Of a stretch of 20,384 nt of DNA, positions 8,281-14,618 are shown piece after piece. The number at the start of each line of letters is the position of its first letter. Positions within the stretch are counted from its first letter, which is position 1. The DNA lies in IMG/VR virus record IMGVR_UViG_3300021180_000058, positions 1-20,384 of that record; one strand, 5' to 3'. The stretch comes from a virus. Position numbers and translations under genes: made by a program. Below the pieces are notes generated by a model. It saw only the letters and a list, made by a program, of their open reading frames with translations. It made no database searches and was not told the DNA's origin.

Positions 8281-8786
8281 GAGCGGGTCGCTCCTAAATC
8301 CGCCGCGAGCTCGCTGTCGCTGTCTTCACCACGCTCGCGGTTCCAGTCGCGCCACTCTTGGACGAACTCCGGCAGCAGGTCGTCGCCGATGACCTTGATC
8401 AGCGCCACGCGCGCCGACGTGGCCGCGTCGAGCTCGGGATACGCCGCGCGGGCGAACTTCACCCAGTCCAGGTCGGCAGGCTCCAGGCTGCCGTCCGCCT
8501 TGACCTCATAGAAAGCGACGGTGGCTGCCAGCAGCGCGTCGGCGCCGATGTAGAGATTGCGGGTCGGCTCGTCGCGCACGCGCCGGTGTGAGTCGGCGAT
8601 CCGCGCCAGCCGCTTGTAGCCGACCACGCCGAGCTCGACGTGAACCATCCGGCCCCAGCGGGGGACCGGAAACTTCTCGGTCTGATAGCGGTCGAGCTCG
8701 GATCGGTGGCGGCGCAGCCGGTTCTCGAGCGATGTCCCCTCGAGCTCGGCTCCGGTGAGCTCAGCCTGCTCTTCCGTGGTGGCCAT
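8277..8786 (-). CDS. Tail assembly chaperone (gpG-position)
   Basis: This 169-residue acidic, helix-rich protein lies between the tail tube and tape measure genes, the conserved site of tail assembly chaperones that coat the tape measure before tube polymerisation. The ATG is preceded by a strong AGGAGG eight bases upstream. Features include an N-terminal acidic helix (TTEEQAELTGAELEG), a patch PVPRWGRMVHVELGVVGY, and a C-terminal acidic run (EWRDWNRERGEDSDSELAAD). There is no enzymatic motif. Assignment rests on position, size and the paired downstream small frame rather than on sequence identity. Confidence 0.7.
   Translation of the reverse strand: MATTEEQAELTGAELEGTSLENRLRRHRSELDRYQTEKFPVPRWGRMVHVELGVVGYKRLARIADSHRRVRDEPTRNLYIGADALLAATVAFYEVKADGSLEPADLDWVKFARAAYPELDAATSARVALIKVIGDDLLPEFVQEWRDWNRERGEDSDSELAADLGATRS
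8283..8297 (-). promoter_or_regulatory. Internal Shine-Dalgarno for second chaperone gene
   Basis: On the minus strand AGGAG (within TTAGGAGC) lies inside the end of the first chaperone gene, ten bases before GTG 8280. It provides an initiation site for the overlapping second frame. No canonical X-XXY-YYZ slippery heptamer is seen at the overlap. Confidence 0.55.
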
Positions 8787-8856
8787 CGTGCGGCCCTCCT
8801 AACTGTGACTGCCGCGCGTGGCGGCTGGACTGTGACTGGCCCTGCTCTGGTGCCCC
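8787..8856 (-). repeat. Intergenic gap with 10-bp direct repeats flanking a small hairpin
   Basis: The 70-base gap between the tube stop and the chaperone start contains ACTGTGACTG twice (8802-8811 and 8829-8838, plus-strand reading). Between the copies is a GCCGC-GCGTG-GCGGC hairpin (8811-8825). The chaperone's AGGAGG lies at the chaperone-proximal end. This is one of the few real gaps in an otherwise coupled operon. It sits after the very highly expressed tube gene, so an mRNA-processing or translation-insulating element is possible. No T-run follows, so a standard intrinsic terminator is not supported. Confidence 0.6.
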
Positions 8857-9276
8857 TTACGCCGCGAGCTCGTCGCAGCTGAGCACCACCTGGTACATGC
8901 CGACATCGCCGCTGTCATAGGTGGCAGTCGGCAGCGATGCCTCTTTGAGCGTCCCGGTGCGGCTGAAGGTGGCGCCGGGGATCGGCGTCCGGTCTGGGTT
9001 GATGTAGGCGACGGACGCCTTGCAGACGCCGCCGCCGACGATCGACTCGAGCGTCTTGTGCCAACCGGCCACGATGTCGGACATCTGGATGGTGAGCGTG
9101 AGATCGCCGCGCGACGCCGGACCGCCGACGCTGACTTCCTTACCGAGCCCGCCCGGCCGCGTCTTGGCATCGGATGCCGTGAGCGCGCCGCCGTCGTAGG
9201 TGGCCCAGGTGTCTCCGTATACGACTCCGTTGACAGTGAGCCGGATATCGGCCTGGTCTTCGCGGATGTAAGTCAT
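8857..9276 (-). CDS. Tail tube protein
   Basis: This 139-residue protein lies directly after the sheath gene, the standard sheath-tube order of contractile phages. It is beta-rich with the tube-like outline RLTVNGVVYGDTWATYDGG, then SRGDLTLTIQMSDIVAGWHKTL. A later stretch reads GATFSRTGTLKEASLPTATYDSGDVGMYQVVLSCDE. It should polymerise as hexameric rings inside the sheath. An AGGAG sits seven bases before the ATG, and the gene has its own 18-base spacer, which fits the high copy number of this protein. The identification is by position, size and strand pattern. Confidence 0.8.
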   Translation of the reverse strand: MTYIREDQADIRLTVNGVVYGDTWATYDGGALTASDAKTRPGGLGKEVSVGGPASRGDLTLTIQMSDIVAGWHKTLESIVGGGVCKASVAYINPDRTPIPGATFSRTGTLKEASLPTATYDSGDVGMYQVVLSCDELAA

Positions 9277-9294
9277 CTGTCATCTCCTGCTGAC

Positions 9295-10407
9295 TTAGAG
9301 AGAGCCGGTGATCGGGATGGACACCAGATCGATGATCACTGCGCGTGTGTGCAGCGAGTAGCGCGCCTCGAGCACGACGTGCAGCGTCCCCATCGCCGTC
9401 TCGTCGATGGTCGTGGTGACCGTCGTGCGGAAGGCGTCGGCCGGTGTGGCACCGAAGAGCCCGTTGGCGTTGTAGAGCCCCAGGCAGATCGCGTCGATGT
9501 CCGTCTTCAGCGAGTTAGCCAGCCGCCCCTCGCCGTCGAGCGAGCGGAACATATACGGGGACCCTGCGGCCTTCGCCTGCGCCTTGAGCCACATCCGTGT
9601 GCGCGCACAGTTGAACTGCCAGAACGGTGTGGCTTCGGTCGGCGCGATGTTGGTCTGGAAGCCGTAGTTCTCCAGCACGCCGAAGTCGTTGGCGAAGGCG
9701 TTGACACCAGCGGCAAACAGACCAGACCGCTCCGTGTCGGTGGGCGGCGTCAGCGCGAAGTCGGTGACGTACTGGAGCGGGTAGTCCCGGCCCGCCGCCG
9801 CGCGGTTCGGATTGCCGTCGAGATCCACGCGATTGCAGAGCCCGGCGATGACCGCCGACGCTGGCACCTGGCGATCGGCGCCGCCGACGATCCCGGCCGC
9901 GCCCGGCACGACCACCCAGGGACCGAACATCGCCAGCTGGTCGCTGTTGGCGGGCATCAGCGCGCCGGTGTCTTCCATCTCGGCGTAGGTGTCGGCCTGG
10001 TTGACGTCGAGCACGCCGACCCGGTTGTTGTTGGTGCAGAACGTGGTTAGGTCGGTTGCGATGTCGGCGCTCTGCGGCGCGCCGATCAGTGAGACCTGGC
10101 CCGGGCCCAGGCGCCAGTCGTCCATGAGCGCCAGCCCGTCGCCGTAGTCGCTGCCGGTCGCCTGGCCTGCGACGACGACTTTGTTGGCGCCCTCGCGGAA
10201 CGCCACGTCCACCGCGTCATAGAGATCCTGGTTGCCGGTGGCACGCGCGCCATATGCCGCCTCGAAGTCCTGGATCGAGTGAGTGGTGACCGGTGTATCG
10301 GTGGGCCCAGTGGCCACCTTCCCAGTGACGAACCATGTCCCGGTATCGGTCGGCGCTCCCTGCGCTGGTGGCGCCGTGCGCTCGTTGACGATTACGCCGA
10401 AGCTCAT
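9295..10407 (-). CDS. Contractile tail sheath protein
   Basis: This 370-residue protein opens MSFGVIVNERTAPP, followed by TDTGTWFVTGKVATGPTDTPV and a stretch with FEAAYGARATGNQDLYDAVDVAFREGANKVVVAG. That is the typical N-terminus of phage sheath proteins (G-F-V-G---G----P, F---FG, L-DAV---F-EGA---VV--R). The C-terminal part includes ENYGFQTNIAPTEATPFWQFNCARTRMWLKAQAK and ends VIIDLVSIPITGSL, a strand used in subunit-subunit handshakes. It is shorter than most sheaths, nearer the P2 FI size class, which suggests a minimal core without extra surface domains. It shares TGATG with the preceding gene. Its presence establishes a contractile tail. Confidence 0.92.
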   Translation of the reverse strand: MSFGVIVNERTAPPAQGAPTDTGTWFVTGKVATGPTDTPVTTHSIQDFEAAYGARATGNQDLYDAVDVAFREGANKVVVAGQATGSDYGDGLALMDDWRLGPGQVSLIGAPQSADIATDLTTFCTNNNRVGVLDVNQADTYAEMEDTGALMPANSDQLAMFGPWVVVPGAAGIVGGADRQVPASAVIAGLCNRVDLDGNPNRAAAGRDYPLQYVTDFALTPPTDTERSGLFAAGVNAFANDFGVLENYGFQTNIAPTEATPFWQFNCARTRMWLKAQAKAAGSPYMFRSLDGEGRLANSLKTDIDAICLGLYNANGLFGATPADAFRTTVTTTIDETAMGTLHVVLEARYSLHTRAVIIDLVSIPITGSL

Positions 10408-11033
10408 CAGCCATCTCCGTTCATCGTTTCGAGATCCACGTCGATCTCTTGGACTGTCGCCAGCGGGTCGTATGGCCCGACATCCGGCACAGACGGCCCC
10501 ACTACGCCGTTCATGGCCACGTCCACGCCGAGCGTGAACTGACCGACGCCAGCTGCCAGCCAGCGACCCGCGCCACTGGTGTCAGCCACCGGCTGGACCA
10601 GGGTTGACTCCCAGCGGCAATCAGTGATCAGTCCGTGCTCTTTCTGCGCCCGCTGAACCATCAGCCGCCGCACGCACCCCTCATAGAGCGATGCGTGCCA
10701 CTTCGTCGCCGGTTGCGTCTTGCCACGGACGACGCAGCTGATCGTCGCCCGCCAGAACGCCGTGGTGTCACCCCCGGCCATCACGATCGGAGTCGAGCTC
10801 GTGTTGGTCGTGTTGACGACGATCGCCGGGAGCGCGTTGTCCATGAACTCCGCGACGGTCAGCGCGTTGATGATGTTGGCTGGCCGTGGCCGTTTCAGCG
10901 CGTGGTCGCCCAGACTGCGCTCGAGCTCGGCCTGGCTCAGATACGTGTTGATCCACTTGCGGATGACGTCGATCACGGCGTCATCGACGTCGGTGGCGAC
11001 GACGAGCGGGCCCCACTCAGCGAGCGCACTCAC
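10407..11033 (-). CDS. Tail completion/terminator-like protein
   Basis: This 208-residue protein begins at GTG, coupled to the preceding stop as GTGA, and ends on the sheath start as TGATG. In contractile phages the gene immediately before the sheath often encodes a tail terminator or connector-completion protein. The body is alpha/beta (DDAVIDVIRKWINTYLSQAELE, then NALPAIVVNTTNTSSTPIV and TTAFWRATISCVVRGKT) and resembles the minor capsid/tail-terminator proteins of actinophages, which oligomerise as a ring at the head end of the tail. No distinctive motif clinches it. The role is inferred from position and fold pattern. Confidence 0.65.
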   Translation of the reverse strand: MSALAEWGPLVVATDVDDAVIDVIRKWINTYLSQAELERSLGDHALKRPRPANIINALTVAEFMDNALPAIVVNTTNTSSTPIVMAGGDTTAFWRATISCVVRGKTQPATKWHASLYEGCVRRLMVQRAQKEHGLITDCRWESTLVQPVADTSGAGRWLAAGVGQFTLGVDVAMNGVVGPSVPDVGPYDPLATVQEIDVDLETMNGDG

Positions 11034-11440
11034 AGCCGCACCCCCTCGCGCGCCTCGGCCGTGACATAGGCCAGCACCGCTTCGCTGGCCTCGCGCGCCA
11101 TCTCCGGCGTCAGCTTCAGGATGGCCGAAGGTGGCCGGTGCGAGCCGGGCCCGGTGGTCCCCTGAAACTTCGCATACCAGACCTTCGAGCCGAAGACGAA
11201 CTCAGTGCCGTGGACCTCGCGCACCGCACCCTTTGCGGTCGGCTCGGTCAGTGACTTGCGAGTGGCGCCGGTGCGGACGTACTTGCCGCCCAGGCTCTCG
11301 AAGAGCTCGGCTTCGGCACGCTCGAAGATCGGGAAGACGCGGCGCAGTGCCGCCTCCGGATCGCGGGCCCGACCGGCGATCTCGCGCAGGTGGCTCATCG
11401 TGCCGTGTGCGCCGACGAGCTCGACGCCGATCTGCGGCAT
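11030..11440 (-). CDS. Neck/tail-completion protein (HK97 gp10- or gpG-like)
   Basis: This 136-residue protein is coupled on both sides (TGATG at its start, GTGA at its end). It has a helical N-terminus with HLREIAGRARDPEAALRRVF, then KYVRTGATRKSLT. The central FVFGSKVWYAKFQGTTGPG segment is followed by LTPEMAREASEAVLAYVT. The G-TR-SLT ... FGS-V-YA-F-E-GT pattern is seen in phage neck and tail-completion proteins (HK97 gp10-like, Mu gpG-like). It would join connector to tail. I regard the structural role as likely and the exact family as tentative. Confidence 0.7.
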   Translation of the reverse strand: MPQIGVELVGAHGTMSHLREIAGRARDPEAALRRVFPIFERAEAELFESLGGKYVRTGATRKSLTEPTAKGAVREVHGTEFVFGSKVWYAKFQGTTGPGSHRPPSAILKLTPEMAREASEAVLAYVTAEAREGVRL

Positions 11441-12006
11441 CAGCCCTCGCCCCCGGTGTCATCGTTGGCACTGTCGATCTCCCACTCGAAGACCGGATCC
11501 AGTGGCGGCTCGGGCAGGAACGGATCCCACTCAGCCATCACGCCGCGCACCATCACGGAGTCCACGCCGCCAGCGCCGCTGCCAGTGCCATCCCCGGTCG
11601 CTGTGCCGGTTTTGACCTGAAGCATCTTGATCATCCCGGCCAGGATGGTCGAGTACATCGACACTGACCCTTCGTTCATCTGCTCCCGGAAGAACGAGCT
11701 TTCGACCAGGATTGCGGCCTCGAGCGTCACTGCCTCTTTGATGGCCGGATAGAGCGCGGGCGCGACCTGGACGTCCAGCTGGTCCAGGATGATCATCACC
11801 GCCTGGTTGATCAGCAGAGTGACGTCAGCGTCAGTCGGCCGCGTGTCGTCCGTGAAGTCGCCGATCTCGTCGCCCGTGCTGTCAACGGTGCGCGTGTGCT
11901 CGAGCATCGCGACGTCTTTGACGGTCGGCGACACCTGATCGATCGGCACATCGGGAAACAGCGTCTGGGCGAACTGCCAGCTGTAGGTGGTCTCGGTCTC
12001 GCTCAC
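11440..12006 (-). CDS. Head-tail connector (adaptor) protein
   Basis: This 188-residue protein begins at GTG 12006, overlapping the previous stop as GTGA. The core is helical (DDTRPTDADVTLLINQAVMIILDQ, PALYPAIKEAVTLEAAILVE, FFREQMNEGSVSMYSTILAGMIKML). This layout matches gp6/gp15-like adaptor proteins, which have several helices and a loop and form a dodecameric ring beneath the portal. The C-terminal 45 residues are Gly/Asp-rich and proline-containing, probably extended. The position after the capsid cluster and before neck proteins supports the call. Confidence 0.75.
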   Translation of the reverse strand: MSETETTYSWQFAQTLFPDVPIDQVSPTVKDVAMLEHTRTVDSTGDEIGDFTDDTRPTDADVTLLINQAVMIILDQLDVQVAPALYPAIKEAVTLEAAILVESSFFREQMNEGSVSMYSTILAGMIKMLQVKTGTATGDGTGSGAGGVDSVMVRGVMAEWDPFLPEPPLDPVFEWEIDSANDDTGGEG

Positions 12007-12236
12007 GGATTCAAGTCCTGATTGCCTGCGGGCCCTTCCCAGTCGCTGGCGTCGTCGGGCGCCAGTGCCATGTCCTGCTGGAACTCGACGAGCACGTAGC
12101 TGTCAGCCACCAGCTGCTGGTAGGCGACGGGATCCCCGGCGAACTTCGCCATCAGCCCAGCGCGAAACGCCTGGCGCTTGACACGGTTGGCCTGCGCCAG
12201 CACGTGCCGCTCGAGCTCGCCGGGTGCCGCCGCCAT
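12003..12236 (-). CDS. Small protein between capsid and connector, unknown function
   Basis: This 77-residue protein opens with a basic helix (GELERHVLAQANRVKRQAFRAGLMAKFAG) followed by DPVAYQQLVADSYVLVEFQQDMALAPDD and an acidic Pro/Gly tail. The ATG lies three bases after the previous TAA, and the stop overlaps the connector start as GTGA, so coupling and coding are well supported. I recognise no family. Its place in the head-completion block makes a minor head or neck component plausible. Confidence 0.65.
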   Translation of the reverse strand: MAAAPGELERHVLAQANRVKRQAFRAGLMAKFAGDPVAYQQLVADSYVLVEFQQDMALAPDDASDWEGPAGNQDLNP

Positions 12237-12239
12237 CGG

Positions 12240-12452
12240 TTACTCGTCTTCGACGTCCCGCGCGCCCGGTGACTCGGGCCCGCTGGTGAGCGCGTATTCC
12301 TCATCGGCGTGCGGGTTGTTGCGCGTCCCCAGCCAGCCGGTGTCGTATGCCTTGTCGTGCTCGATGAGCTCGCCGGTGGTCTCCGGTGAGCCGCCCTTCG
12401 GTGGCACTGCCGCGCCCTTGCTGCCGCTCTTCGTGGTGGTGTCGTCAGCCAT
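12240..12452 (-). CDS. Small acidic protein downstream of major capsid, unknown function
   Basis: This 70-residue, Gly/Pro/Asp/Glu-rich and probably largely disordered protein (MADDTTTKSGSKGAAVPPKGG, later ADEEYALTSGPESPGARDVEDE) starts at an ATG with an AGAGGGG ribosome site that overlaps the capsid stop region. Similar short acidic genes sit after the capsid gene in many actinophages and are usually unassigned. A role in head decoration or capsid-connector bridging is possible, but nothing in the sequence shows it. Confidence 0.6.
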   Translation of the reverse strand: MADDTTTKSGSKGAAVPPKGGSPETTGELIEHDKAYDTGWLGTRNNPHADEEYALTSGPESPGARDVEDE

Positions 12453-12463
12453 GCGATTCCCCT

Positions 12464-13405
12464 CTAGGCGTGACTCAGCACGGCGAACGGATACCGCGCC
12501 GCCGCGTTTGGCTGGTCGTAATTGATCGGGTTGGAGACCTGGTAGCCAGCCCGGAAGGTCAGCCGCATCGCGGTCATGTCCTGCTGTGCCAGGTTGTAGA
12601 TGATGGCCCCGGTGTTGTCAGTAATTACTGACTCCGTGAGCATCTTGTAGGTGAAGTCGCGCCGGACGCCGACGACGAGATTGGTGAAGTCGCCGATGAT
12701 CGCCTCCGGTGCAGCGGCAGCGGTTCCCCACAGCCCGCGCATCGGGTAGGTGATCGGCACGCCATACCAGTCGTCCGGTGTCAGAACGGCGCCGGGACGG
12801 TTGAGCAGCGGCGTGGCTGACATACGCCGCACCGCGCCGCGCAGGCTGGTTTTCGCGACGCCGCCATCGGCCATATAGCCGTCGTCGTCGAGCGTGGTCA
12901 TCAGGTCCGAGATGTCGGCTGCCAGCCCGCCGTCCTCTTCGGCCGCTGTCCCGGCCTGGACGACGTTGCCCGCCGCCGTGGCAGCAGCTGCCAGGTTCAC
13001 TGGGAAGCTGCCCGGTGCGTTGATGCCCAGGAAGACCGCCTCATCGAAGGCTCGAGCGATCGCGCCCTCGAGCAGCGGCTGGATGGACGCCCACACATCG
13101 AAGCCGGAGTCCTCATAGACCGAATCCGGCAGCGGCACGATCACCGCGAGCTCTTCGATGTCGATGTACTTCTTGTCCCAGCTGACCGAGCTCGTCTGCT
13201 TGATGCCGGTGTCACCCGCGACCCAGTAGGCGACGGGGAGCGCCGACAGGACGGGAAACCGAAGCGTCCCGGTGGGGATGTTGATCCGTGTGCCGAGCGA
13301 CAGCGCAGCGCTGGTCGCCGACAGGTTCGTCAGCATCTGGTTGCTGATGATCTCGGGGATCCGCGCAGCGACATCCCCGCGCTGGATGGCTGTGTTGTAC
13401 GGGAT
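12464..13405 (-). CDS. Major capsid protein (HK97-fold), apparently initiated at ATC
   Basis: The protein resembles HK97-fold capsid proteins of actinophages: RIPEIISNQMLTNLSATSAAL, then INIPTGTLRFPVLSALPVAYWV, then KKYIDIEELAVIVPLPDSVYED, and an E-loop/A-domain with GAIARAFDEAVFLGIN. The first NTG in frame is ATG 13336 (290 residues), but it has no ribosome site and would cut off conserved N-terminal sequence. The frame is open up to a stop at 13435-13433. It contains a perfect AGGAGG (13420-13415) followed nine bases later by ATC CCG TAC AAC ACA, giving MPYNTAIQRGDVAARIPE, which fits the usual M-(A/P)YNT- capsid start. I therefore take ATC 13405 as the start (313 residues). A single-base error in an original ATG would explain it equally well. 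No maturation protease gene is visible nearby. Confidence 0.88.
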   Translation of the reverse strand: MPYNTAIQRGDVAARIPEIISNQMLTNLSATSAALSLGTRINIPTGTLRFPVLSALPVAYWVAGDTGIKQTSSVSWDKKYIDIEELAVIVPLPDSVYEDSGFDVWASIQPLLEGAIARAFDEAVFLGINAPGSFPVNLAAAATAAGNVVQAGTAAEEDGGLAADISDLMTTLDDDGYMADGGVAKTSLRGAVRRMSATPLLNRPGAVLTPDDWYGVPITYPMRGLWGTAAAAPEAIIGDFTNLVVGVRRDFTYKMLTESVITDNTGAIIYNLAQQDMTAMRLTFRAGYQVSNPINYDQPNAAARYPFAVLSHA

Positions 13406-13414
13406 GGCGACTGC

Positions 13415-13420
13415 CCTCCT
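13415..13420 (-). promoter_or_regulatory. Shine-Dalgarno AGGAGG that decides the capsid start
   Basis: A perfect AGGAGG on the minus strand is followed by the nine-base spacer GCAGTCGCC and then ATC. No ATG, GTG or TTG lies in the capsid frame between this site and codon 24, and the only frame open across it is the capsid frame. The alternative near-start GTC at 13411 is only three bases from the site, too close for normal initiation. Confidence 0.8.
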
Positions 13421-13437
13421 GCTCGACGTTGGTCAGG

Positions 13438-13453
13438 TCCCCGTCGCCGGGGA
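13438..13453 (-). other. Six-base-pair hairpin with GNRA-type loop ahead of the capsid gene
   Basis: The minus-strand RNA reads TCCCCG-GCGA-CGGGGA, a stem of six pairs closed by a GCGA (GNRA) tetraloop. It lies between the scaffold stop and the capsid ribosome site. It could stabilise or segment the highly translated capsid message. No T-run follows, so termination is unlikely. Confidence 0.55.
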
Positions 13454-13465
13454 TGTCGCGGCGGG

Positions 13466-14035
13466 TTAGCCGCGCCCTGCGGAACGTCGGATCAGCTGGT
13501 TCATGTCGGCAGCGCCGGGTGAACCGCCTCTGACTCCTGCGTCGAAGTCGGTGTAACGCTCACCACGGCCGGAGCCGTCAGGTGAGCTTCCGATCATCGA
13601 CTGGAGTCGATCCGCGTCCTCTTCCAACTCTTCGCGCGTGGAGCCACGGAGACGATCCGCCCACTCGAGCGGGATCCCCTTATCCCGTGCGACGGCCGCA
13701 GCCGTCTTCGCGTGCTCCCAGCCAGCCTTTTCCTTCCGCAGAGCCTCGAGCTCTTCGGACATCCGTTGCTGGTCGGTTTTGTCGCGATCCTTGATCGCCT
13801 GGAGCTCGTCACTCAGCTGACGTTCACTGGTACGGCGCCGTGCGTTCTCGCTGCGAAGCTGCCGGATGTACTCACGATCCCGCTCGGGAAGGTGCGCCAG
13901 ATCGTCCTGCGATCCGGTGGTGTCCGGCTGTTGGGCGGGCGCCTGGCCCCGACCTGATGATGCGTCTGACTGCTCTCCGGAGCGCTCGGCCCCGGCGTTC
14001 GGCTCCTGGCCGTTGGTGTCGTTGTCGTCAGCCAC
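13466..14035 (-). CDS. Capsid scaffolding protein
   Basis: Taking GTG 14035 as start gives 189 residues beginning MADDNDTNGQEPNAG. A TTG at 14065 would add ten residues, and neither has a strong ribosome site. The first 60 residues are acidic and disordered. About residues 60-120 form a charged coiled coil (REYIRQLRSENARRRTSERQLSDELQ, then EELEALRKEKAGWEHAKTAA). KGIPLEWADRLRGSTREELEEDADRLQ then resembles phage minor-structural/scaffold proteins, whose C-terminus binds coat subunits. The gene immediately precedes the major capsid gene, the expected scaffold position. The protein should be present in procapsids and absent from mature heads. Confidence 0.8.
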   Translation of the reverse strand: MADDNDTNGQEPNAGAERSGEQSDASSGRGQAPAQQPDTTGSQDDLAHLPERDREYIRQLRSENARRRTSERQLSDELQAIKDRDKTDQQRMSEELEALRKEKAGWEHAKTAAAVARDKGIPLEWADRLRGSTREELEEDADRLQSMIGSSPDGSGRGERYTDFDAGVRGGSPGAADMNQLIRRSAGRG

Positions 14036-14199
14036 GACTGGCGTCGATGTTACGCCTAAAGTCAACTAATCCGATGTGCCAACGTTGGTATTAGTGGAAG
14101 TCTCAATGTTGGTACGCCGCGCTGTGTCGTCAATAGGTCTTGACGACCTGCTAGTATCAACGGCGCAGCGCCACCCAGTACCAACGAAAAGAGGCAACG
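14036..14199. promoter_or_regulatory. Divergent control region between scaffold gene and plus-strand cassette
   Basis: This stretch is visibly less GC-rich than its surroundings. It holds the palindrome CCAACGTTGG (14079-14088), GTTGGTAC (14108-14115) and its inverse GTACCAAC (14178-14185) on either side of cassette promoter P1, and the P1 hairpin/dyad itself. A weak minus-strand -10 candidate TAATAC (14093-14088) could start a scaffold/capsid transcript, but no good -35 sits 16-18 bases ahead of it. The CGTTGGTA-type repeats look like operator sites for a regulator controlling one or both directions. Confidence 0.5.
14126..14157 (+). promoter_or_regulatory. Promoter P1 with hairpin/dyad, upstream of cassette gene 1
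   Basis: GTCGTCAA-TAGGTC-TTGACGAC forms an eight-base-pair dyad (14126-14147). It is followed by an extended -10, TGC TAGTAT, with the hexamer at 14152-14157. The dyad covers the -35 region, where no consensus -35 exists. This fits an activator- or repressor-controlled extended -10 promoter, or a structured leader. The unit recurs at P2 with identical spacing. Confidence 0.6.
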
Positions 14200-14529
14200 A
14201 TGGAAGATCTCACCACCACCCCCGACCGCCAGCTTGAAGACTGGCTGTTTTACGCCGACGTCCGCCGCGCTGAAGCGCTCGAAGTGGACGGCCTGCATTG
14301 CGCCGCCGCCGAAGCCGATTACGACGACGGCGTGGCGCACGTCGGTTGCGCCTTTTGCGCTCAGCTGGACGCCGACAGCGCCGAATACGCCGCCGTCAAG
14401 GCTGAGATCAATCGCCGCCTGGCCACGGAAATCCGCATCGACGATCCCAACGAGCCGACGCTGGAAGAGCGCCTGGCGCCTTGGGGCATCGAATGGGAGC
14501 TCGAGCAGCGCGACCGCGCCGGTCTCTGA
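14200..14529 (+). CDS. Plus-strand cassette gene 1: 109-aa acidic protein, unknown
   Basis: The ATG follows GAAAAGAGG by five bases, and the gene has its own promoter unit P1. The product is strongly acidic with three cysteines close together (LHCAAAEADYDDG, then VGCAFCAQLDAD), a spacing that could bind metal, and a C-terminal helix with EERLAPWGIEWELEQRD. I recognise no family. It reads against the late operon and is followed by a second copy of the promoter hairpin 12 bases after its stop. This suggests separate expression from genes 2-7. A small regulatory or host-interaction protein is possible but unproven. Confidence 0.7.
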   Translation: MEDLTTTPDRQLEDWLFYADVRRAEALEVDGLHCAAAEADYDDGVAHVGCAFCAQLDADSAEYAAVKAEINRRLATEIRIDDPNEPTLEERLAPWGIEWELEQRDRAGL

Positions 14530-14540
14530 TCCCCTCCCCG

Positions 14541-14576
14541 GCAGCGCGTCAATAGGTCTTGACGCGCTGCTATACT
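14541..14576 (+). promoter_or_regulatory. Promoter P2 with perfect 12-bp hairpin, upstream of cassette genes 2-7
   Basis: GCAGCGCGTCAA-TAGGTC-TTGACGCGCTGC is a perfect 12-base-pair inverted repeat with a six-base loop (14541-14570). The extended -10 TGC TATACT (hexamer 14571-14576) overlaps its right end. The core GTCAATAGGTCTTGAC is identical to P1. It begins 12 bases after the stop of gene 1, so it may also act as an attenuator or terminator for that gene, though it lacks a T-run. Confidence 0.65.
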
Positions 14577-14618
14577 GAAGCGCAGCACCACCAACCACCG
14601 CACACGAAAAGAGGCAAC

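Noticed and set aside
12464-13336. Capsid start at ATG 13336
   Set aside because: No ribosome site precedes it, and it would remove conserved N-terminal residues that follow a perfect AGGAGG.
14140-14157. TTGACG followed by TAGTAT read as a -35/-10 pair (and the same at P2)
   Set aside because: Only six bases separate them, far short of the needed 16-18. The extended -10 interpretation fits better.
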